DNA from: Pedobacter frigoris | GTDB taxonomy: Bacteria; Bacteroidota; Bacteroidia; Sphingobacteriales; Sphingobacteriaceae | NCBI RefSeq assembly: GCF_005116445.1 | Contig: NZ_SWBQ01000002.1 | Span: 806,001-870,000, forward strand | DNA length: 64,000 nucleotides | Direction: 5' to 3' | Shown: positions 8,030 to 16,947 of the stretch, piece by piece | How the letters are laid out: every line of letters begins with the position of its first letter | Numbering within the stretch: the stretch's first letter is position 1 | Translations under genes and position numbers: made by a program | The notes under the pieces: model-generated | What the model was told of the DNA's origin: nothing | Databases searched by the model: none | What the model saw: the letters and a program-made list of their open reading frames with translations, nothing else

Positions 8030-9868
8030 TTAATTCTTTTCTTTTTCAGCCCGTTTCTCTTCGTCCTTTTTACGCTCTCTTAGACGCTCTCTTTCACGGT
8101 CCGCCTTGCGCTCAGCACGTTTTTCTCTGCGCTCTTCCTTCTTATCCTTTACCTTTTCCAATGCCTGTTCAGGAGTTTTCACCGGCACGATGCCAATGCC
8201 TACGATTTCTCTCATACCTATAAAAAAACTTTTCCAAAGAAGGTTAAAGAATGACGCTGCGGAAGTCCGTTGAAAAGTAATGTTTGCGGTTCTTGGGGCT
8301 TCGCCTTTAGAAGGGTTGTCATCCTTGATCAGGAGGCTATTTGCCAGGAAAGAAAGCAGACCTTTTTTCTTGATCGGTTCTCCCTCTTCTCCCTCTTTCA
8401 GCAGCTTAATTTTAAGATCAGTATAATTGAACCGAACCAGACCCGAAGACCCTGAAGCATTTGCTTTTATATTGAAACTTGCACTTTGCATCTTGCCGCT
8501 TTCAATCTCTACCAATCCCATATCTTTTGCTACCGGATTCAGTACCGTCATATTCATCGGCGCTACCTTTCCGCTATAACTGAAAGCCGCGTTTTTATCC
8601 GTAAGGTTAAAATCTATTGTGATATCTATCCTGCTCGTCTTCATGACCATAGCATGGAGACGAGCAATGGCATGATTATTTTGCGACAGGCGCAAAGAGT
8701 CGTTGGTGAGGTTGGTAATGTTTCCGGTCAGGTTCTGAAAATAAATTGTTCCCCGCTTCTGACTAATGGGATTGTACTCGGTGTAAGCCACGTCTACATT
8801 CTCCAGATTCACACTATCAACCATCGCTGGGATGGGCATTCTTTTCAATGCTACATGAGGGAAATTCCTCACCTTATCCAGACCCGGGGGCGGGGGAAGT
8901 TCCCGGTTGACAAATATCCCTGCTTTTGCCGGCCCGATCTTTAGCGACCTGGCATGAAAATCCCCATCGCTGTTTAACTTCGCAAAATCTACCCCAGCAA
9001 ACCTAATCTCATCAAACTTCAGGTCATACCTGTCCTTACCGTATTTATACATCCTGGTAAAAGCCAGGTCAGGATGAAGCGGAATCATCTGAAATCCCTT
9101 TACAACAACATTTCCTCCCGCTGCAGAACCCTTAACCGTATCGATCTTCATGGTATACATCTTGTCCTTACCGGTAGACCTGTAGCCGGTCAGCTCAAAG
9201 CTGATGTCTTTTGTATAGTAAAACCTGGTGGTATCAAACTGAGCAAGCGAATCTATCAGCAAATCCTTCACATTGATGTTGAGGTGTTTTATAGAGTTCA
9301 GGGGTTTCCATGTCGCGCCATTGATGTAATCCAGATCCGCATCCACAATTTTAATGGACTTAACGTGGATGGATTTTAAGGTTTTGGAAATTTGCTCATA
9401 TAAACTCTTTTCCTCCTTTATAGTATCGGGTCGCTTTACAACCTTATTGTGAATGATATTAATGGACGGGTGATCCAGCACGATTGCATTCATTTCTATC
9501 CTCTTCTTAAAATAAGCAGTAAGCACACCTACACGACTCAACCGTAATCTGGCAAGTTTGATCTGGAACAAATGTACCGGCGCCAGTTTTAGCGCTTTCA
9601 ACTGGTTGAACACGACAGTATCCGGCATTAGCGTCACACTATCCAAGGAGGCACTGCCTGTCAAGAGATTTAAATGAATGTCCTTAAAATCTATCCGGTA
9701 AAGACGATGTGAGCCATTGTAAACCCCCTCCTTGATCTTTTCAGTAAGCATAGGCTTCCATTTGGCACTTAAGTAGATTGCAGCTGCAGCGATCAGAATG
9801 AGTAAAACACCGAAGATGCCTCCTACCCATTTGAGCACTTTGTATTTCCCTGGTCGATTTGTTGCCAT
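8030..9868 (-). CDS. AsmA-like single-pass envelope protein (paralogue B)
   Basis: A 612-residue protein with an N-terminal membrane helix (about residues 13-33) and the same beta-rich layout as the gene that follows it. Shared blocks include LYRIDFKDIHLNLLTGSASL (LYRIEFSDVSTNFITGSATL in the partner), SGKVAPMNMTVLNPVAKDMG, GLLSFLANSLLI and AASFFNLLWKS. The last 45 residues are almost only Lys, Arg and Glu and could form a charged helix. Forty-nine bases separate it from paralogue A, so the two are probably one transcript. AsmA-like proteins are thought to span the periplasm and move or sense lipids; here this is inference from architecture. Fifty bases lie between its start and the DUF4249 gene. 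Confidence 0.6.
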   Translation of the reverse strand: MATNRPGKYKVLKWVGGIFGVLLILIAAAAIYLSAKWKPMLTEKIKEGVYNGSHRLYRIDFKDIHLNLLTGSASLDSVTLMPDTVVFNQLKALKLAPVHLFQIKLARLRLSRVGVLTAYFKKRIEMNAIVLDHPSINIIHNKVVKRPDTIKEEKSLYEQISKTLKSIHVKSIKIVDADLDYINGATWKPLNSIKHLNINVKDLLIDSLAQFDTTRFYYTKDISFELTGYRSTGKDKMYTMKIDTVKGSAAGGNVVVKGFQMIPLHPDLAFTRMYKYGKDRYDLKFDEIRFAGVDFAKLNSDGDFHARSLKIGPAKAGIFVNRELPPPPGLDKVRNFPHVALKRMPIPAMVDSVNLENVDVAYTEYNPISQKRGTIYFQNLTGNITNLTNDSLRLSQNNHAIARLHAMVMKTSRIDITIDFNLTDKNAAFSYSGKVAPMNMTVLNPVAKDMGLVEIESGKMQSASFNIKANASGSSGLVRFNYTDLKIKLLKEGEEGEPIKKKGLLSFLANSLLIKDDNPSKGEAPRTANITFQRTSAASFFNLLWKSFFIGMREIVGIGIVPVKTPEQALEKVKDKKEERREKRAERKADRERERLRERKKDEEKRAEKEKN

Positions 9869-9919
9869 AATATTGTGAGTATAAGTAATATCAACAATAT
9901 CAGGGCCACAATGTTTAGG

Positions 9920-10759
9920 TTACAGCTCTTTGGCTTTATATCTTCGATAATCCACGTCACTTACTGAGAAATATCCCAGTACGTTGCCAGATACATTTCC
10001 TTCAACGTTAACCGGCACGCTGCTGAATAATCCACTCCAGTCGGTCTCCATAAACACAGAATACAAATACTTGGCATAGTTTTCAGAAAGCGAGATCTTA
10101 TAGATTGAGATGTAATCATCCTGCCCCACTGCAAATGTTCTTTTCAAATTATTCAAGGGATAAAGGGAATTCGGCGATCCTAATATATGGGTATAGCTGT
10201 AGTATTTACTCTGGTCAAACTTAGACGGATTCCATAACGGTAGATCAGGGTATGAAATGTACCATTTATTAGGATTCAAATAACCGAATGTATGTTTGGG
10301 TATGGTCCCATTCACAGATTTATCTGCCATCGCCCTAGTCGACAAGGGTAGAAAATCATCAATAATATTGACCACCTGTCTTAATGTATCTACAGCAGTA
10401 TAAGTTTTGTTGTTGTATTTAATCGTGAGTATGTACGCCTTGTTGTAGTTCGGATCACTTTTGGTCAGGCCTACATACACACCCGGAGTGGCGGCGACTT
10501 CTTTAAAAGCAATGTCCGTTCTTCCATCATTCACTACCACAACTGCCTTTCTGATGGGCACGGGCGACGAATCCGGACTAAGGGCAGGCTTGGTCAGTCT
10601 GATATATTGATCAGTGGTCCGGGTATTGATACCACCTTCAATGGCCATATCGTACTGCCTTACAGGCTTCAAAAAAGAATTATCATCAAGCGCACTTTTC
10701 TTGCAGCCAAAAGCAATCAGCAATCCTGTTAGCAAAAAATATATCCAGCACCTGTTCAT
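9920..10759 (-). CDS. DUF4249-type surface lipoprotein
   Basis: A 279-residue lipoprotein whose signal peptide ends in the lipobox IAFGC with Cys-Lys-Lys after it. The start at 10759 is preferred because it lies one base after the receptor stop and opens the signal peptide (MNRCWIYFLLTGLLIAFGC); the longer frame overlaps the receptor gene by some 25 codons. DUF4249 proteins are regularly found directly behind TonB-dependent receptors in Bacteroidetes and probably serve as an outer-membrane partner, in place of SusD. The middle shows the typical VVVNDGRTDIAFKE and YILTIKYNNKTYTAVDT strands. The ligand cannot be read from the sequence. It is the last gene of a CHRD-sigma-FecR-receptor operon. 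Confidence 0.8.
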   Translation of the reverse strand: MNRCWIYFLLTGLLIAFGCKKSALDDNSFLKPVRQYDMAIEGGINTRTTDQYIRLTKPALSPDSSPVPIRKAVVVVNDGRTDIAFKEVAATPGVYVGLTKSDPNYNKAYILTIKYNNKTYTAVDTLRQVVNIIDDFLPLSTRAMADKSVNGTIPKHTFGYLNPNKWYISYPDLPLWNPSKFDQSKYYSYTHILGSPNSLYPLNNLKRTFAVGQDDYISIYKISLSENYAKYLYSVFMETDWSGLFSSVPVNVEGNVSGNVLGYFSVSDVDYRRYKAKEL

Positions 10760-10760
10760 A

Positions 10761-13316
10761 TTATATCTTAAAGCTGTAGGCAATCCAGGGATAAAATCCG
10801 AATCCATATTCTGTGGTACTCTTTTCTGATCCAAAAGAAGAAGAATTCAAATGGTAATATAAGGGGTTTTTTCGATTATATAAATTATATGCCCCAATTG
10901 AAAAGGTATGTCCCATAAAACGCTGGCCGGCAATCCTTGTTTTGAGTTTATATTGCGCCGAAAGGTCAAGCCTGCTGAAGTCCGGAAACCTGGAAGTATT
11001 TCTTCCCTCATATATGGGCACATTCAAGCCATCATGCTGGTAATAACCTACCGGCAAAGTCAGTGGCCTTCCTGTAGAATAGGTGAAAAATGACTGGAAG
11101 GAGAAGGACTTACTCAGTTCAAACTTTGCACTCAATTTTAATTCATGGGGGATGTCATAATTTGCAACAAACCTTTCTCCGAAATTGAGGTCTTTAATCT
11201 TCCTGTACACTTTGGAATAGGTATAGGCCAGTGAACCTGAAAACCTTCCCTCGGTCTTATTCAATTCGAACTCCATTCCCCAGGCATCTGATCTTCCCGA
11301 CCTCAGCTGATTTCTGATGTCAGGGTTGCGAATGATCTGCGCATGAGGAATCAGGTCCAGCTGGTGGTCCAGTTTCTTATAATAGGCATTGGCAGAAATG
11401 ATATACACCTGTGGCGAATATCGGTAACCCAACGCGAGATGGTTAGACCTCTGTGGCTTGATCCTTACTGATGCCGGGATCCAGGGCTCAAGTGAAGAAA
11501 ATGCCAGGGTACTGTTTTGAATCAGCTGCTGATATTGATAATTCAGGTTATAGGTGATAAAGAACCTTTGATTGGCCTGAGGCAGGTAACTGATGTTGAT
11601 CCGGGGTTCCGGGTTAAAGTAGACTTTATGTTCATATTGCTCCAGCCTGTTGCCATTTTCATCGAAGACATTACGTTTCTCCTGTGCATTTCTAAAAACA
11701 CCCAGCCTCATCCCGTAATTCAATTCAAAAGATTTACTCAAGATCATTTGTTGTGAATAATACACTGCAGATTCGTAAGATTTATCTCTTGAAATGTTAA
11801 ATTCAAATGCCTCCTGACGATACATTTCACCTGGTACAAATGAGTGATAGATACCAGAAATACCAAACTTGATCTGATTGGAAGGGCTTCTGTAATAGGT
11901 ATAATCGGCTTTTAAAGTGAGGTCTTTTACGGCCGTACTCCATTGGCTTTTTTGCGATAAGGTATCCGCATTCAGATCCAGCAGGTTACTGTAATTGCTA
12001 TAAATCGCAGAGACATTTAAAAATACCCTGGAATTAAAAATATGGTTCCATCTCAATGTTGAAGTCAGGTTGCCCCATTCATTAGTATATGAATTTTCAG
12101 ACAACAGGTGATCTTTGCCATAATAAACCGAATAAAACACACTGTTGTCTTTATCAACTTTAAAGTTGGCCTTCGCATTCAGGTCGTAATACACTGAATT
12201 GGGATTGAACAGTTTGAATTTACTCTGAAAAACATCAAGCAAGCTGCGCCTGTATGCGACAATAAAAGAACCCCTGTCTTTAACGATTGGCCCCTCAGCG
12301 GCAACCCGTGCCGACATAAGGTTTACACCGCCGTTCAGGTGAAATTCCTTACTATTACCCTCTGCCATCCTGTTGACAATAACCGATGACAATCTTCCGC
12401 CAAAATTGGCTGGCATATAATCCCTGTAAACCTGAAGGTTATTTACCGCGTCAGAATTAAATACAGATACCAGTCCGTACAAATGAGAAGGATTATATAC
12501 GATAGCCTCGTCCAGAAGAATGAGGTTCTGATCTGAATTCCCTCCTCTAACAAACAATCCGGAACTCCCCTCTGTAATGGCTTTAATTCCATTTTCCATT
12601 TGCAGCCTCTTCATCACGTCGGTCTCCCCGGCATAGTAAGGTGCATTGTTGAGCTGCTTGGCAGCATAATTTTGTTCGTTTAATAAAATAGGATTAGGAG
12701 TAGCCCTGGAATTTCTGATCACCACCTCCTCCAGTTTACGCTCCTGAAGCGAAAGTTCAATCTCTTCCTGTTTGTCGGCATCCAAACGAATATTGATCAG
12801 TTTAGACTGGTAGCCCAAACTGGAAATGAGCAACTGGTAATTACCTTCAGGTACAGAAAGTGAATAAAAGCCATATTGATTGGTATTGACACCAGCTTCC
12901 AATGCGGAGATCTGTACTGTTGCCCCTATCAGTTCCTCTCCATTAGAATTGTCCCTAACGTGACCATGTACGGTCCGCAGTATGATCCTCTGAGGAGAAA
13001 TCACAATATCATTTCCGACAAGATTATACCCCAGACCAGTACCAAACAAGAGTCTGGTCAACAGGCTCCGAAGAGGGGTATGTACGAACCTAAACCCTTC
13101 AGTTTTTTTATTGCGGAGCAAATCAGGATTAAAAGCGAAATTGATTCTGGTCTGGTATTCCAGTTTAGAAAGTGACCTGATTAAAGAATCCGGCGGCAAA
13201 TTAATGGTTACAGGAGTCTCAAGCAATTCCTTTTGCTGTGCAAAAGCATACTGTATGCCACAAAATATAAAAAAAAGAAATGTTAGAAATACAGGTCTAC
13301 TTATCCGATAAAACAT
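10761..13316 (-). CDS. TonB-dependent outer-membrane receptor with STN domain
   Basis: An 851-residue outer-membrane transporter. In order: signal peptide (to about AFAQQ), a secretin/TonB short N-terminal (STN) domain at about 35-108 (PPDSLIRSLSKLEYQTRINF), a carboxypeptidase-like regulatory domain at about 116-195 (GHVRDNSNGEELIGATVQI), a plug near 205-320 (GGNSDQNLILLDEAIVYNPS) and a 22-strand-type barrel to the end (YPWIAYSFKI). The STN domain is the part that contacts a FecR anti-sigma factor, which fits the FecR gene directly upstream: the two genes overlap by 20 bases (13297-13316). Substrate is unknown; no siderophore or sugar enzymes are adjacent. The partner lipoprotein DUF4249 starts one base after the stop. 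Confidence 0.92.
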   Translation of the reverse strand: MFYRISRPVFLTFLFFIFCGIQYAFAQQKELLETPVTINLPPDSLIRSLSKLEYQTRINFAFNPDLLRNKKTEGFRFVHTPLRSLLTRLLFGTGLGYNLVGNDIVISPQRIILRTVHGHVRDNSNGEELIGATVQISALEAGVNTNQYGFYSLSVPEGNYQLLISSLGYQSKLINIRLDADKQEEIELSLQERKLEEVVIRNSRATPNPILLNEQNYAAKQLNNAPYYAGETDVMKRLQMENGIKAITEGSSGLFVRGGNSDQNLILLDEAIVYNPSHLYGLVSVFNSDAVNNLQVYRDYMPANFGGRLSSVIVNRMAEGNSKEFHLNGGVNLMSARVAAEGPIVKDRGSFIVAYRRSLLDVFQSKFKLFNPNSVYYDLNAKANFKVDKDNSVFYSVYYGKDHLLSENSYTNEWGNLTSTLRWNHIFNSRVFLNVSAIYSNYSNLLDLNADTLSQKSQWSTAVKDLTLKADYTYYRSPSNQIKFGISGIYHSFVPGEMYRQEAFEFNISRDKSYESAVYYSQQMILSKSFELNYGMRLGVFRNAQEKRNVFDENGNRLEQYEHKVYFNPEPRINISYLPQANQRFFITYNLNYQYQQLIQNSTLAFSSLEPWIPASVRIKPQRSNHLALGYRYSPQVYIISANAYYKKLDHQLDLIPHAQIIRNPDIRNQLRSGRSDAWGMEFELNKTEGRFSGSLAYTYSKVYRKIKDLNFGERFVANYDIPHELKLSAKFELSKSFSFQSFFTYSTGRPLTLPVGYYQHDGLNVPIYEGRNTSRFPDFSRLDLSAQYKLKTRIAGQRFMGHTFSIGAYNLYNRKNPLYYHLNSSSFGSEKSTTEYGFGFYPWIAYSFKI

Positions 13317-14286
13317 AATTATCCCTCTCCTTCGTCACTTTGCATTGTAAAGATGCGGAAATAACAGCAAGTGCGCTATCCAAAGTCTGGTAGTGTAGCC
13401 GGGCAGTTAGCTTCTTATTTTTCAATCCGTCTCCCTTTAGGCTGATTGGAATCAGGTAAACCTTTTCCATTTGTTTCGCTACTTCAGCTAAGGGGATTTC
13501 GACGAAAGTAAATTTACGGTCTATCCATGCCTTATAGTTCAGATCCGAATTGTTCAGTGTACTCAGTTCTTTGGTCTCCTCATTATAAACCCCCAGCTTA
13601 CCACTCTCAAGCACTACCTGCTTTCCTGTCGGGGCATGTTTCAAGGCTACAATCCCCGCTTCAACTATCACAGCAATTTTTCCATCCTGCTTTTCAATAT
13701 TAAAACTGGTACCGATGTCCTGTGCCTCTAGCTCACCCATTGCAACCCTAAACTGCGACTTGAGCTCATGATTCGCTACATGAATAAAGACTTCACCTTT
13801 CAACAATTCAAGCTTCCTGTCATCTAAAAAATCTGCTTTATTGTACCTTACGACAGTAGAGGCATTCAGATTAACATCTGTTCCATCAGGCAAAACCACA
13901 CGAGTGATGGCTGCATTATCCTCTGTACGGATCACCACATACCCGCTGTCAAGCACGAAGTAATAGCCTACCGATAAAATCACCAGCACTGCGGCGGCTA
14001 TTTTGTACCACATTTTAATATTACCTGATTTTACAACAGTCGGCGGTTCTGAGGCTATTTTCTGATCCAAAGCTTCCCAGGACAATTGCGGGTCAGTGCT
14101 ATGTCTACTGTACAATTTATCCATTCCAAGCTGTATGTTACGAAAGTCATTGTAAGTCCTTTCGTTTTCATCAGCAGCATTTCTCCACTGGTCCAGGATG
14201 ACCTTATCTGTTGCGGAAATGGTTCCGTCCAGATCATCGATGATCAGTGAGTATATAAATTCTTCGTTTGTTTCAAATTGTTCCAT
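13297..14286 (-). CDS. FecR-family anti-sigma factor
   Basis: A 329-residue inner-membrane regulator. The cytosolic N-terminal part (about 1-85) would hold the sigma factor, a single membrane helix follows (MWYKIAAAVLVILSVGYYF, about 87-106), then the periplasmic FecR domain (EDNAAITRVVLPDGTDVNLN with the STVVRYN strand) and a C-terminal DUF4974-like region with FTFVEIPLAEVAKQMEKVY. It should transmit the state of the TonB receptor, whose gene overlaps its 3' end, to the ECF sigma factor encoded ten bases upstream. Length and layout are normal for the Bacteroidetes FecR class. The inducing ligand cannot be inferred. Confidence 0.92.
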   Translation of the reverse strand: MEQFETNEEFIYSLIIDDLDGTISATDKVILDQWRNAADENERTYNDFRNIQLGMDKLYSRHSTDPQLSWEALDQKIASEPPTVVKSGNIKMWYKIAAAVLVILSVGYYFVLDSGYVVIRTEDNAAITRVVLPDGTDVNLNASTVVRYNKADFLDDRKLELLKGEVFIHVANHELKSQFRVAMGELEAQDIGTSFNIEKQDGKIAVIVEAGIVALKHAPTGKQVVLESGKLGVYNEETKELSTLNNSDLNYKAWIDRKFTFVEIPLAEVAKQMEKVYLIPISLKGDGLKNKKLTARLHYQTLDSALAVISASLQCKVTKERDNYVLSDK

Positions 14287-14296
14287 GGGAGATGAT

Positions 14297-14935
14297 TTAA
14301 AACTTTAACAACATCGAGAGTGTCGAGAGCGCTGAAAAAGCAGAGACCGTAATTGGTGATATGATGATTTGTTTGTGTTGACTTAAATGATCCCTTAACT
14401 TCTGAAATCCATAAGTCAGGTGATTTTTAACTGTTTTTACAGAGATATCGAGCTGGCTGGCAATTTCATTTTGCTTCAGCTTTCCAAAACGGCTCAGGTA
14501 CATTACCTCTCTGCATTTTGCAGGCAAAAGCTCGAGCGCAGCCTCAAGTCCGGCCAGCAAAGCCTCTTCAGACTCACGCTCTCCTTCATCAGGCACCACA
14601 TCATGTGCAGACAGGTATACCATTTTTTTCTCTGTATCCATTTTTTCTTTTTTGATATAGTTTAATGATGAATTCACAACTGCTTTAAACAGATAGCTCT
14701 TCATCGAATACTGAATGTTCAGCTCACTGGCCTTACTCCATATTTTTATAAATACATCATGTACTATTTCTTCTGCAACCTGCTGCTGTTTTACATACCT
14801 GTATGCAAGGGCAAACAATTGCTGATAATATTTTTTATACAATATTTCAAACTGCTTTTTATCGCGATGTACTATCGCATCAATAAAGGCAGCATCTTCC
14901 TCTTTCGGACTGATCATTTCTCTTCTCAATCTCAT
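14297..14935 (-). CDS. ECF RNA polymerase sigma factor
   Basis: A 212-residue sigma-70 family factor of the extracytoplasmic-function type. Region 2 is visible as FEILYKKYYQQLFALAYRYV and EEIVHDVFIKIW (about 33-75), region 4 as LPAKCREVMYLSRFGKLKQNEIA with a helix-turn-helix LDISVKTVKNHLTYGFQKLR (about 137-185). It should direct transcription of its own unit, held back by the FecR protein encoded immediately downstream. An in-frame ATG at 14917 (MISPKEED) is an alternative start; the longer one sits three bases after the CHRD stop and would couple translation. The C-terminus carries a short hydrophobic, serine-rich tail (ITVSAFSALSTLSMLLKF), a feature also seen in other sigma factors of this Bacteroidetes group. 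Confidence 0.92.
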   Translation of the reverse strand: MRLRREMISPKEEDAAFIDAIVHRDKKQFEILYKKYYQQLFALAYRYVKQQQVAEEIVHDVFIKIWSKASELNIQYSMKSYLFKAVVNSSLNYIKKEKMDTEKKMVYLSAHDVVPDEGERESEEALLAGLEAALELLPAKCREVMYLSRFGKLKQNEIASQLDISVKTVKNHLTYGFQKLRDHLSQHKQIIISPITVSAFSALSTLSMLLKF

Positions 14936-14938
14936 GCT

Positions 14939-15424
14939 CTATTTCTGCTTGAATGTGAGCACACCAGAGATTTCAGGGGTCATGACCAGCGTGTTTACCA
15001 CAACAAACCATTGTCCTTTCAGCAAACTTCTTTCCTGTAGCGGAGTCAGCACCAGGCTGCCTTTTATCGGATCTGCTACAGGCTTTCCATCGCCTTTCTT
15101 ATATATTTCAGTTATCAAAGTACCTACAGATCCTTTCGCACCGCTCCTGAAAGCGATCAGCTGAGGATCTATATTCTTATATTCAAGAGAATAATCAAGC
15201 GATTTTGTATGCTCATCATACTCACCTTTTAAAACGGCAGTCCCTTCCGAACTGCTGTTTGTTCCTTTTTTATCTATCCTGGCCGTCACGATATAAGTCC
15301 TCACCGGAGGTTTAATCCTTGTATCGTCTTCATTGGCTATATTTTTTTTACAGCCAACGGCACCAGCCAGCAATACGACTACAGCCATTCTCAGTAAAAA
15401 AAACCAAATTACATTACCCCTCAT
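14939..15424 (-). CDS. CHRD-domain lipoprotein
   Basis: A 161-residue predicted lipoprotein with signal peptide and lipobox LAGAVGC followed by Lys-Lys. The mature part is a CHRD domain (about 45-160): a beta-sandwich with YIVTARIDKKGTNSS at its start, the strand LDYSLEYKNID in the middle and MTPEISGVLTFKQK at the end. CHRD domains occur in chordin and in many bacterial exported proteins; no enzymatic role is established. It is the first gene of the sigma-FecR-receptor unit, three bases ahead of the sigma factor, which is not the usual opening gene of such units. It could be a surface accessory of the receptor, but that is inference from position only. Confidence 0.8.
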   Translation of the reverse strand: MRGNVIWFFLLRMAVVVLLAGAVGCKKNIANEDDTRIKPPVRTYIVTARIDKKGTNSSSEGTAVLKGEYDEHTKSLDYSLEYKNIDPQLIAFRSGAKGSVGTLITEIYKKGDGKPVADPIKGSLVLTPLQERSLLKGQWFVVVNTLVMTPEISGVLTFKQK

Positions 15425-15481
15425 TTCAAGTATTTTAACTCAGGACTAAAATACTAAATTCTCAGATATTATAACCTATTC

Positions 15482-16564
15482 CTAAAAAGCATTCATCACA
15501 TCAATTACTTTTCTGATTTGCTGCTCGTTATGGCAATACGAAACAGGTAAACTTAAAGTAGTCTGATGAATCAATTCAGACACCGGATACGCTCCATCCA
15601 GTTTATTTTTTAATGCTTGCTGATGATGAGGAGGCACCGGATAGTGTATTTCTGTTTTAATGTCATGTTTCAGCAAATACGCCCTCAGTTCATCCCTTTT
15701 TGGATGTCTGATTGCGTAAATATGGTATACATCATGGTAATCTTCATGCACTACAGGACGAATAAAATCCTCTTTCAATCCTTCATGGTACAGGTCAGCA
15801 AGCTTTCTTTTATGCGCATTGATCTGATTCAGAAAAGGCAGCTTTACCGACAAAAAACCCGCCTGTATTTCATCCAGTCTTGAATTGACACCTACATAAT
15901 TGTTGTAGTATTTCTCATGACAACCATAATTCCTCAGGGCTTTTATTTTTTCAATCCGGTCCGGAGCAGCACTTAGCAATGCACCACCATCGCCTAACGC
16001 ACCAAGGTTTTTGGTGGGGTAAAAACTAAATGCTCCAAAGTCTCCGAAAGTTCCGGTTTGTTTTCCTCTATACATTGCGCCATGGGATTGTGCACAATCT
16101 TCGATTACCCTGAGTCCGTGTTTGTCTGCGATATCCATTATTGTACCCATATCACAAGATTTGCCATACAGATGCACTACCATGACGGCCCTGGTCTTAT
16201 CCGTTATCCTCTCCGCTATTTTCAGCGGATCTATATTATAAGTATTGATATCAGGCTCCACCAATACCGGCACCAGCCCGTTGTTGTAAATCGCGAGGAT
16301 TGTAGCGATGTAAGTATTTGAAGGCACGATGACTTCCGATCCCTCGGGAAACTCAAAATACTTAAGTGCCAGCACCAAGGCATCCAATCCTGAAGCCAGT
16401 CCGGCACAATACCCGCCGCCACAATAGCTGGCAAATTCCGTTTCAAATGCAGTCACTTTATTGCCCAAAATAAACCACCCCTTATCCAGGCTGTCCGCAA
16501 AACTTTCGCGGTACTGCTGCATAAACGGTTCATTCAGCAAATAAAGGTCTTCATATGCGATCAT
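15482..16564 (-). CDS. DegT/DnrJ/EryC1-type sugar-nucleotide aminotransferase
   Basis: A 360-residue PLP enzyme of the DegT/DnrJ/EryC1/StrS family, which aminates keto-sugar nucleotides. The internal aldimine lysine is in SFYPTKNLGALGDGGAL (about residue 187), preceded by the PLP phosphate and aspartate region VIEDCAQSHGA. It overlaps by four bases (16561-16564) the gene for a FdtA/QdtA-like ketoisomerase, the classical partner that moves the keto group from C4 to C3. The pair therefore most likely makes a dTDP-3-amino-3,6-dideoxyhexose (FdtB/QdtB-type reaction). Genes for dTDP-glucose synthesis and for an N-acyltransferase are not in the window. It is the last gene of a tight four-gene unit; no terminator is seen after it. 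Confidence 0.9.
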   Translation of the reverse strand: MIAYEDLYLLNEPFMQQYRESFADSLDKGWFILGNKVTAFETEFASYCGGGYCAGLASGLDALVLALKYFEFPEGSEVIVPSNTYIATILAIYNNGLVPVLVEPDINTYNIDPLKIAERITDKTRAVMVVHLYGKSCDMGTIMDIADKHGLRVIEDCAQSHGAMYRGKQTGTFGDFGAFSFYPTKNLGALGDGGALLSAAPDRIEKIKALRNYGCHEKYYNNYVGVNSRLDEIQAGFLSVKLPFLNQINAHKRKLADLYHEGLKEDFIRPVVHEDYHDVYHIYAIRHPKRDELRAYLLKHDIKTEIHYPVPPHHQQALKNKLDGAYPVSELIHQTTLSLPVSYCHNEQQIRKVIDVMNAF

Positions 16565-16947
16565 ACTGCTTTGCTATATTGAAAAGGATAAGGTGTATGT
16601 ATATAATCCTGCGCATCAAAATACTCAGATGCGAGTACCATCAATATGGCATCATCGCTGAAGCTATGCATGGTATGCCAGTCTTCGGGCTGTATCAGCA
16701 GGCATTTATCAGGAGAATCCAGTAAAAAACTAGACTCACTGATGCCATTGTTGCTATAAATGATGCAATGCCCACGTATACAAATCGCCGCCTGGATGGT
16801 ATTCAAATGTCGGTGACCACCCCTTTCGCTGTCATCTACACCATAGATGTAAAAGATCCTTTTGATGTCGAAAGGGACTACCTTTTCAATTACGGTCAGG
16901 TTTCCCCTGTCGTCCGTAAACGTTTTAAGATTAATTAAAGAAGCCAT
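16561..16947 (-). CDS. FdtA/QdtA-like dTDP-keto-sugar 3,4-ketoisomerase (cupin)
   Basis: A 128-residue single-domain cupin of the WxcM/FdtA/QdtA class. It should isomerise dTDP-4-keto-6-deoxyglucose to the 3-keto sugar, the substrate of the aminotransferase encoded directly downstream. Visible family features are the N-terminal FTDDRGNLTVIEK, the strand KRIFYIYGV, the catalytic His-X-His in SERGGHRHLNTIQAA (H46 and H48 region) and the late block LLIQPEDWHTMHSFSDDAI. Whether the product is the galacto (FdtA) or gluco (QdtA) epimer cannot be told by eye. The 5' end overlaps the glycosyltransferase gene by 17 bases and the 3' end overlaps the aminotransferase by four, so all are translated from one message. 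Confidence 0.9.
   Translation of the reverse strand: MASLINLKTFTDDRGNLTVIEKVVPFDIKRIFYIYGVDDSERGGHRHLNTIQAAICIRGHCIIYSNNGISESSFLLDSPDKCLLIQPEDWHTMHSFSDDAILMVLASEYFDAQDYIHTPYPFQYSKAV

Noticed and set aside
8486..8944. 152-codon plus-strand frame opposite AsmA-like paralogue B
   Set aside because: The minus-strand protein matches its paralogue in many blocks; this frame shows no motif.
10761..13316. SusC/SusD polysaccharide utilisation locus
   Set aside because: No SusD homologue and no glycoside hydrolase; the partner is DUF4249, and the receptor lacks a typical SusC setting.
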